11,211 bases of DNA. Source: a bacterium. Lineage in GTDB: Bacteria; Patescibacteriota; Microgenomatia; UBA1400; PJMF01. Every line of letters starts with the position of its first letter. Position 1 is the stretch's first letter. Shown piece after piece: positions 6,042 to 11,211 of this stretch. The DNA is taken from positions 1 through 11,211 of the forward strand of contig OMIS01000031.1 of assembly GCA_900299155.1 (NCBI GenBank), read 5' to 3'. Under the pieces are notes generated by a model. It ran no database searches. It was not told the origin of the DNA and saw nothing but the letters and a program-made list of their open reading frames with translations. A program made the translations under genes and the position numbers.

Positions 6042-6419
6042 CTACTCGGACTGTGCTTCTTCGTCTAGCAGCAGCCGTGCCAACGCCCCGTTCACAAATT
6101 TTGATGAACCTTCACTGCCAAATTCTTTGGCAAGCTCTACTGCTTCATTAAGCAGTACTTTTTTTGGCGTCTTCTTATGCTTAGATTCAAACATAATAAG
6201 CCGCAAAATTGCAAGATCAATTTTGTTGACCTCAGCAAGTGGCCGTTCTGGGGCAACTTGTGCAATCGCTTCATCAAGTGTGGGCAGCTGGCGGAGCATC
6301 TCTACAAACTCTTCGTCTCCGACTTCAAGTAAACAACGTTCTAAATTACCCTGAGTAAATGTACAGGCAAATAGTTTTTGTAAAACCTTAATCCGACGTT
6401 CGTGCCGTGGATCTGACAT
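6042..6419 (-). CDS. nusB: Transcription antitermination factor NusB
   Basis: This is a 125-residue all-helical RNA-binding protein. It has the arginine-rich N-terminus (RHERRIKVLQKLFA, residues 5-18), the central VNKIDLAILRLIMFE (64-78, matching the family 'iDrviLrlavyEl'), and LLNEAVELAKEFGSEGSSKFVNG (89-111), the most conserved NusB block. NusB with S10/NusE binds boxA RNA and drives rRNA antitermination and rRNA folding. Its ATG directly abuts the rpmF stop (no spacer), with AAGGG three bases upstream, so the two are cotranscribed. Length is slightly short but complete. Confidence 0.93.
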   Translation of the reverse strand: MSDPRHERRIKVLQKLFACTFTQGNLERCLLEVGDEEFVEMLRQLPTLDEAIAQVAPERPLAEVNKIDLAILRLIMFESKHKKTPKKVLLNEAVELAKEFGSEGSSKFVNGALARLLLDEEAQSE

Positions 6420-6734
6420 TTAACCCTTGTGCTGAGTTCTTTTTACGGTTGCTTTTGGAGCAGATTGTTTTGCAGCTTTAGTAGCTTTTGCAACTGGAGC
6501 TGGTTTAGCAGCTGGAGTTGGGGTATGAGCTTCAGTTTTCTTTACTTCTGCTTTTTCTACTTCTGGTGCAGCAGCTTGTGTTACACCGATTTTTCTCAAA
6601 ATACTAGCGACAAGCCCGCGTTTGTGCAATGGTACACTGGCTATCTTGTGATCTTTTTTAAGAGAAGGAGTATTACCTGCTCTGCGTTTACCGCGTTCTG
6701 CGCGGGTGATTTTATTCTTTGGATGGGCTCCCAT
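6420..6734 (-). CDS. rpmF: 50S ribosomal protein L32, zinc-free form with long Ala/Lys/Pro tail
   Basis: This is a 104-residue very basic protein. The N-terminus MGAHPKNKITRAERGKRRAGNT matches the bL32 start (PKxKxSxxRxxKRRA), which threads into 23S rRNA near the exit side of the large subunit. There is no cysteine, so the zinc ribbon (CxxC...CxxC) seen in many L32 proteins is absent. In its place residues about 30-51 read SVPLHKRGLVASILRKIGV. Residues about 52-104 are a low-complexity tail of Ala, Lys, Pro and Thr. Usual L32 is 55-65 residues. A Shine-Dalgarno AAGGA lies 5 bases before the ATG, and a clear promoter follows upstream. It is first gene of the nusB cluster. The name is likely rather than certain, since only the first about 30 residues are diagnostic. 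Confidence 0.7.
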   Translation of the reverse strand: MGAHPKNKITRAERGKRRAGNTPSLKKDHKIASVPLHKRGLVASILRKIGVTQAAAPEVEKAEVKKTEAHTPTPAAKPAPVAKATKAAKQSAPKATVKRTQHKG

Positions 6735-6752
6735 AAAGTTCCTTACTTCTAT

Positions 6753-6781
6753 AGTATAGATACGAATGTTTAGTAGGACAA
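6753..6781 (-). promoter_or_regulatory. Sigma70-type promoter for rpmF-nusB
   Basis: On the minus strand: -35 TTGTCC (6776-6781, 4 of 6), 17-bp spacer, -10 TATACT (6753-6758, 5 of 6). It predicts a start near 6746 and a leader of about 12 bases that contains the AAGGA ribosome site at 6740-6744. Confidence 0.6.
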
Positions 6782-6830
6782 GGCGTGATTGTATCGCGAA
6801 ATCAGCTATTATTCAAGTTGCTTGTGTGTG

Positions 6831-6836
6831 TATAAT
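6831..6836 (+). promoter_or_regulatory. -10 element immediately before the DUF4153-type gene
   Basis: A perfect TATAAT ends 6 bases before the ATG at 6843 (GTG at 6837 is also in frame). A transcript from it would start at or about the ATG, giving a leaderless mRNA. No good -35 is seen at 16-18 bp spacing, and no Shine-Dalgarno sequence precedes the ATG. The match may be chance in a T/G-rich stretch. Confidence 0.4.
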
Positions 6837-6842
6837 GTGAGT

Positions 6843-9323
6843 ATGGTTATTGGAATCATTGTGGGTTTTATTGCACTTTGTATTGGATTAGCCGTTCTGG
6901 CAGGGTTTGTATGGGCAATTATCTGGGCATATAAGCGTTTTATTCGCAAAGATACTACTTCAGCTCTTATTCCTACGACTCCCCTAGTTTTTCCGCACCA
7001 GTTTGGTTGGGCGCTGGCCACCGCGCTGCTCGGATTCCATGCAGGCTTATACAGTTATGTAACCTATTTTGGCCCAGAATTTAGAGTGCCCGCAGCTGGT
7101 TGGGCTGTTTTTGCTTTCGGTACTGCAGTTGCATGGCTGCTTTTACTCTGGAGAAATCGCAATTTCTTTGTTTTAAGTACGATTGCGGCACTCGTGGTGT
7201 TATCAAGTTTTGTGTTCCTTCGTGCCAACGGATTTACGCAAACCTGGAATATTCTTTTCTTTGTGGTCAGTCAGCTTTTACTTTTTGTATTCTATATATA
7301 CAAACAGCTACCTATTTCTATTGGCGGTTGGTTGGGTTCGATTATTTTTACTGTTCCATTAACTCTGGTACAAGGCCTCAGAGTGGTCCGGTCAGTTTTT
7401 AAGCGTGAAGGAAGCAAGTCCACTTTTTTGGGCTGGGTAAAGACTGGTTTACTGGCATTTATCGTTTTAGCGATCTTTCTGGGTTTACTTTCACAAGCTG
7501 ATCCAGTCTTTGCTGAGATCATGAAGGAAGTACGCAATCAGTTGATTGGCAGAACACTTTGGACGTTGGTGATAATTTTCCTCTGCTCTACTTGGTGGAC
7601 AATTCAAAGTGACCGAGGTGAAGAAACTGAAAGTCAGGCTACTTGGCTTGTTCAGCGGGATGTGGTGGCTGTACTAGGCGTGGTCACGATTGTGGTAGGT
7701 ATTTTCTTGGTGGTGCAGTTCCAGTATTTATTTGGTGGCTCAAAAGAGCTGCTAGAAACATTGAACTTAACCTTTAGCGAGTACGTCCGCAAAGGCTTTA
7801 CAGAGTTACTGCTAGCTGTGTTTATTGGGGGGATCTTGGCGTATATCGCAGGTGCAAAGTTGCGTCACCAGACTGCAGAAAATAGTAACGTGATCTGGAT
7901 TCTAAATACGTTGATGGTGGGAGAACTGGGATTGTTGCTGGCATCGGCATATAAACGAGATGTTTTGTATGTCGAAACCTACGGATTGACTCGAGTGCGT
8001 GTCATTGGTGAGGTGTTTTTGGTCTGGCTAGCCTTTTTTTTGGTTGTGCTACTGGCGTATGCCTGGAAAAAGATTCAAGAAAAGCGCGCTTTAGCAGCTT
8101 TATGGAGTGGTGTCGTGGTAGTGTTATTGGCAATCAGTGTCGTAAATGTAGACAGCCTGGTTGTGCAAGGTGCGCCTGGGCATCATCAATACACTGACTA
8201 TTTTTATTTGATGCAACTTTCTGAAGATGCTGCGCCAGCTTGGCCAGAACTACTAACGAAGATTGAAGCAGATACTGCCCCACTTTTGGCTAAAGAATCA
8301 TTGTCTCCTGAGGAAAAAGCACAGTTGGCTGGCTTAAAGTTAGCACTTGCAAGCTTTATGGAAAATCGGGATAGCTTGTATCTCAAGTATGCCCCAGACA
8401 GCTGGTTGCTAGAGAAATATAGAAAAATTGGCCTAGAACTACATGATAAAAATGAAACCGAGCAGTATGCACTACAAAATTATGAAGTAAACAGTTGGCA
8501 AAATCGCCAGGACCTAGTTGAACATGTTTCTCCTGCCAATGTCCAACCTGCCAGTTCTAGGGAAGCCAAAGTCATCCCCGAATCTTTGAAAAAATATCGT
8601 GGTTGGCAGTTTACCAATTATGCTGAACAACGTGCATTTACGCTCCTAACTCAAGATGAAGAACGGCTGTTTAGTATGCCAGAACAACTATTTGCGGATA
8701 TTTTGCGCTATCAAGTCCGCACCCAAACCGAGTTAGCCCCCCAAGAAAATCGTTTGCTCAATGAACTGCAGTATCAATTTATTACGGTACATCTTACCCG
8801 ATACTACCCGACGTACCTCTATAATTTCGATGTCAATAATTGGTCGTCAGCGCGCTCTGTAACACGCCAAGCATTTGCAGAGCTTGAAAGCAAAAGTGAT
8901 ACTTCCATACCTGAGTTGGCAAGCCTCAGTTGTGCAGCTCCACAGGTAGTACAGCCGCGCAGTTTTACGGTGTATGGAGTGGCGCATAAACTTGAAAAAG
9001 TTCCTGGTAATTCACTTGCTAGTGAGCAACAGGCATATTCTCTGAGAATTTTGGGCGATACTGCTGGCAATAGTCCTGATATTACTGTCCTAGTCCCCGT
9101 TCAGTCCAAAATGACTAGACTTGTGCCAGTGGATCCTGTTGAGCTGGATCAGACAAAATCAGTCTACCGTGCTGCAACACTTCCTCTGGAAACAGCAGAT
9201 CCTATGTCTGGCAGTACCGGTGTTTTTGTAAAAGCAGAAGTTATTCCTGTAGCAGTGGAAACTGGTTCTGGGTGTAGTGTGTTGTATAGCAGCGGGCAGC
9301 TGCAAGCGTTGTACGCGTTCTAA
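6843..9323 (+). CDS. DUF4153/DUF4173-type polytopic membrane protein with large soluble C-terminal region
   Basis: This is an 826-residue protein from ATG 6843. The frame stays open back to a TTG at 6789, but those 18 residues are polar and lie upstream of the TATAAT, so they are unlikely to be translated. About 13 hydrophobic segments fill residues 1-434. The family core is clear: FGG at 297-299, LTFSEYVRKGFTELL at 309-323, then YGLTRVRVIGEVFLVWLAF, and N435-V-D437 before 'YFYLMQLSEDAAPAW', the equivalent of the family's 'NpD...DldYLlsLSpDAvpaL'. Family function is unknown. Related proteins commonly end soon after this point; here a hydrophilic region of about 390 residues follows, with only two cysteines (697 and 811) and a beta-rich end (about 700-826). 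It is transcribed alone, diverging from rpmF and converging on recG. Confidence 0.8.
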   Translation: MVIGIIVGFIALCIGLAVLAGFVWAIIWAYKRFIRKDTTSALIPTTPLVFPHQFGWALATALLGFHAGLYSYVTYFGPEFRVPAAGWAVFAFGTAVAWLLLLWRNRNFFVLSTIAALVVLSSFVFLRANGFTQTWNILFFVVSQLLLFVFYIYKQLPISIGGWLGSIIFTVPLTLVQGLRVVRSVFKREGSKSTFLGWVKTGLLAFIVLAIFLGLLSQADPVFAEIMKEVRNQLIGRTLWTLVIIFLCSTWWTIQSDRGEETESQATWLVQRDVVAVLGVVTIVVGIFLVVQFQYLFGGSKELLETLNLTFSEYVRKGFTELLLAVFIGGILAYIAGAKLRHQTAENSNVIWILNTLMVGELGLLLASAYKRDVLYVETYGLTRVRVIGEVFLVWLAFFLVVLLAYAWKKIQEKRALAALWSGVVVVLLAISVVNVDSLVVQGAPGHHQYTDYFYLMQLSEDAAPAWPELLTKIEADTAPLLAKESLSPEEKAQLAGLKLALASFMENRDSLYLKYAPDSWLLEKYRKIGLELHDKNETEQYALQNYEVNSWQNRQDLVEHVSPANVQPASSREAKVIPESLKKYRGWQFTNYAEQRAFTLLTQDEERLFSMPEQLFADILRYQVRTQTELAPQENRLLNELQYQFITVHLTRYYPTYLYNFDVNNWSSARSVTRQAFAELESKSDTSIPELASLSCAAPQVVQPRSFTVYGVAHKLEKVPGNSLASEQQAYSLRILGDTAGNSPDITVLVPVQSKMTRLVPVDPVELDQTKSVYRAATLPLETADPMSGSTGVFVKAEVIPVAVETGSGCSVLYSSGQLQALYAF

Positions 9324-9335
9324 AAATTGTAAATA

Positions 9336-9368
9336 TCTGACGTATCAGAACAAATCATTTTTTCTTTT
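9336..9368. terminator. Possible bidirectional terminator between the DUF4153-type gene and recG
   Basis: TCTGA-CGTA-TCAGA (9336-9349) forms a 5-bp stem with a 4-base loop in the 58-bp gap between two convergent genes. On the plus strand TTTTTTCTTTT follows at 9358-9368, 8 bases after the stem. On the minus strand TATTTACAATTTTT follows directly. The short stem makes it a weak example. Confidence 0.45.
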
Positions 9369-9381
9369 ATATGTGAAGTAA

Positions 9382-11211
9382 TTAGTTGGCTAATGGGGTG
9401 TCTGCTGGAGCATTTTGCAGTGGGAGAAGTGGCTTCCAATCAGCAGGTAGCAGTGGAAACAGCTGCTGCGCCTTACTGATAAGCTGGAGGTTGGTCCAGT
9501 TACCAAACTTAAGCTGGCTGAATCCATGCTGTGCAGTTCCAAATAAGTCCCCTGCTCCGCGATTTTCTAAATCTAGCTCTGCCAATTTTTGTCCGTTTAA
9601 TGTTTGTGCAAAGAACTGAAGACGCTCTAGCGGCTTGCCAGTGCTGGTAAATAGTGCGCAGTACCCTTGTTGTCCTGCCCGTCCTACACGTCCGCGAAGC
9701 TGGTGCAGGCTCGCCATACCGTATCGTTCTGCTGATTCTATAATCATTGCGCTCGCTTGCGGTAAATCGATGCCTACTTCCACAATCGGGGTAGTTACTA
9801 AAATATCAAGCTCTCTCCCAAATAAAGCTGTAGTGACCGCAGTTTTTTCTGCTTGTGACTGCCTTCCGTGAAGCAACCCCACTTTGGCAATTCCCTTAAA
9901 TTCTGCTTCAATAACGCTAAACATTTCCTTGGCACAGGCCACTTTTTCAAACTCAGGTGCTTCAGATGGATCAATGAACGGACAGACGATTAAAGCCTGG
10001 AAACTATGATTTGAACTGATGATCTGCTCTTTCAACCACTCATACAACCCTTCACGCTTCATCTCAGGCAGTACCCAAGTTTTGGTGGGTAGGCGGTTGG
10101 CTGGCAGCTCATCAATGACTGAGAGTGAAAGATGTGAAAAAAGAGTTAACAGCAGCGTCCGTGGGATCGGAGTTGCGGTCATCGTTAAAAGATGTGGGCG
10201 TGGGAGTAGCTCTTGAACTTGTGATCTTTGCACAACACCAAAGCGTTGTTGCTCGTCGTAGATGACAAGCCCAGGTTTGAGCTCAGGTAGTTTATTGATC
10301 AAGGCATGTGTTCCCACCCATAAAAAGGGCTTGTCTGGATTGGGAAAGCTTTTTTTACCGCTTACGACCAGTGAAACAGGCATCGAGGGAAACAGCTTGC
10401 TCAAGGTATGGAAGTGTTGTTCAGCTAAAATTTTAGTGGGAGCGATCAACGCCACATGCTGCCCAGCGCGCAGTGTTTGAAGTGCAGCTACGCCAGCCAC
10501 AACCGTTTTTCCTGAGCCGACATCTCCTTGTAAGAGCCGATTCATCGGTACAGGCTTACGTATATCTGCACAGATTTCGGTAATAACACGATTTTGTGCT
10601 GCGGTGAGTGAAAACGGGATACTTTCAGGAATGAGCGGCTGAGATTCTGGGATGGCTACCCCTTTTCCTTCCTCTGCCCACTCATTTTTAATAGTTTGAC
10701 TGTACTGTATCAACCCCAAGAGTTCTTCAAGCGCCAGCCGTTCTCGTGCCGCTACTACCTTTTCTTCAGTTTCAGGAAAGTGCAGCTGCTTGAATGTTGC
10801 AATTTGATCGGGAATATCAGGTGCGAGCTGTGAAATCAGATCAGCCCCATGAAAACTCATATCCAGGTTATCTACTATCTCTTTGAGAATTCTGCGAAGT
10901 GTGCCCTGCGCGATATCAATGGTACGTGTGTAGCTTGGTACTAACCGTCCAGTATGGATTGATTCACGAGCAGAAACTTTCTCAAACTGCGGCTGCACGA
11001 GCGTCTTGCGGTCACTAATTGCCCCACTAAAAAGATAGGTTTCACCCACTTTTAAGGTCTGTGCAATAAATTTATTATTAAACCAATACAGGGTAGTTTT
11101 ACCAGATTGATCCGCCACAACTACGGTGGTCATCGGTCTGCGACTTTTGAAGATACGATTTATTTTAATCACTTCTGCTTGAATCGTTACTGTTTGACCT
11201 GGAGTCAGTGA
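9382..11211 (-). CDS. recG: ATP-dependent DNA helicase RecG (5' end outside window)
   Basis: RecG reverses stalled replication forks and branch-migrates Holliday junctions. The frame is open to the right edge. The GTG at 11172 is not the start, because 13 codons before it (ending VTIQAEVIK) continue the OB-fold wedge domain, 'LTPGQTVTIQAEV...SRRPMTTVVV' in outline. About 60-80 N-terminal residues are probably missing. Motifs: Walker A GDVGSGK at 10507-10527; motif II DEQQRFGV near 10236-10258, where the family usual is DEQH; motif III TATPIPRT near 10160-10181; motif VI QLRGRVGRAG near 9675-9704; and the RecG-specific RGAGDLFGTAQHGF near 9520-9560. The C-terminus is complete, with a TAA stop at 9382. 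It is convergent with the DUF4153-type gene. Confidence 0.95.
   Translation of the reverse strand, partial: SLTPGQTVTIQAEVIKINRIFKSRRPMTTVVVADQSGKTTLYWFNNKFIAQTLKVGETYLFSGAISDRKTLVQPQFEKVSARESIHTGRLVPSYTRTIDIAQGTLRRILKEIVDNLDMSFHGADLISQLAPDIPDQIATFKQLHFPETEEKVVAARERLALEELLGLIQYSQTIKNEWAEEGKGVAIPESQPLIPESIPFSLTAAQNRVITEICADIRKPVPMNRLLQGDVGSGKTVVAGVAALQTLRAGQHVALIAPTKILAEQHFHTLSKLFPSMPVSLVVSGKKSFPNPDKPFLWVGTHALINKLPELKPGLVIYDEQQRFGVVQRSQVQELLPRPHLLTMTATPIPRTLLLTLFSHLSLSVIDELPANRLPTKTWVLPEMKREGLYEWLKEQIISSNHSFQALIVCPFIDPSEAPEFEKVACAKEMFSVIEAEFKGIAKVGLLHGRQSQAEKTAVTTALFGRELDILVTTPIVEVGIDLPQASAMIIESAERYGMASLHQLRGRVGRAGQQGYCALFTSTGKPLERLQFFAQTLNGQKLAELDLENRGAGDLFGTAQHGFSQLKFGNWTNLQLISKAQQLFPLLPADWKPLLPLQNAPADTPLAN

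Noticed and set aside
6429..6773. Plus-strand ORF of 114 codons rich in Phe, Ser and Cys
   Set aside because: It is the antisense shadow of the Ala/Lys-rich L32 tail; composition reflects the opposite strand.
6789..6842. Extended TTG start for the DUF4153-type protein
   Set aside because: The extra 18 residues are polar, cover the TATAAT element and precede the natural hydrophobic start MVIGIIVGF.
11170..11172. GTG as the recG start
   Set aside because: The frame continues to the window edge with OB-fold sequence, so the codon is an internal valine.
1..11211. CRISPR array, insertion sequence, att site or defence island
   Set aside because: No regularly spaced repeats, transposase, integrase or terminal inverted repeats were seen; apart from the left edge the genes are housekeeping or pilus genes.

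Overview
The window looks like a chromosomal segment of a small-genome, probably single-membrane bacterium. The best guess is a member of the Candidate Phyla Radiation (Patescibacteria). This is an inference from gene content, not a marker-gene assignment. The signs are: a type IV pilus block pilX-like/pilM/pilN/pilO that is not followed by pilP or the outer-membrane secretin pilQ; ribosomal proteins L32 and S16 with long Ala/Lys-rich tails; an L32 with no zinc cysteines; and an acyl-carrier-like protein that has lost its serine next to rnc, with no fatty-acid genes nearby. All ORFs read through in the standard code. The 13 stop codons visible are 9 TAA, 4 TAG and no TGA.

Layout. (a) 1-494, plus strand: the 3' part of an AT-rich gene (about 29% GC by hand count of 240 bases) for a nucleoside-2-deoxyribosyltransferase-like domain with a ribbon-helix-helix-like C-terminus. 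It differs in base composition from everything after it. (b) 563-3994, plus strand: a tight cluster with a PilX-type minor pilin, the cytoplasmic actin-like PilM, and the bitopic inner-membrane proteins PilN and PilO, which together form the PilMNO alignment platform of a type IV pilus. (c) 4219-6734, minus strand: housekeeping genes in transcription order rpmF (L32), nusB, an ACP-like gene, rnc, rpsP (S16) and khpA (KH domain). Good sigma70-type promoters stand before rpmF and rpsP and a weaker one before rnc. This resembles the common bacterial order rpmF-plsX-fab-acpP-rnc with the lipid genes removed, joined to the common pair rpsP-khpA. (d) 6843-9323, plus strand: a large DUF4153/DUF4173-type membrane protein with about 13 membrane segments and an unusual soluble C-terminal half of about 390 residues. 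It diverges from rpmF across a 108-bp promoter region. (e) 9382 to the right edge, minus strand: recG, convergent with (d) across a small hairpin terminator and cut at its 5' end by the window.

How the parts work together. Region b builds and anchors a pilus, probably for adhesion, DNA uptake or host contact. Region c serves ribosome assembly and RNA processing: L32, S16, NusB for rRNA antitermination, RNase III for rRNA maturation, and KhpA as an RNA chaperone. RecG repairs stalled forks. I see no clear defence, CRISPR or mobile-element system. The less ordinary items are the domain pair at the left edge, the serine-less ACP with its gene-order context, the extended DUF4153 protein, and the modified ribosomal proteins.
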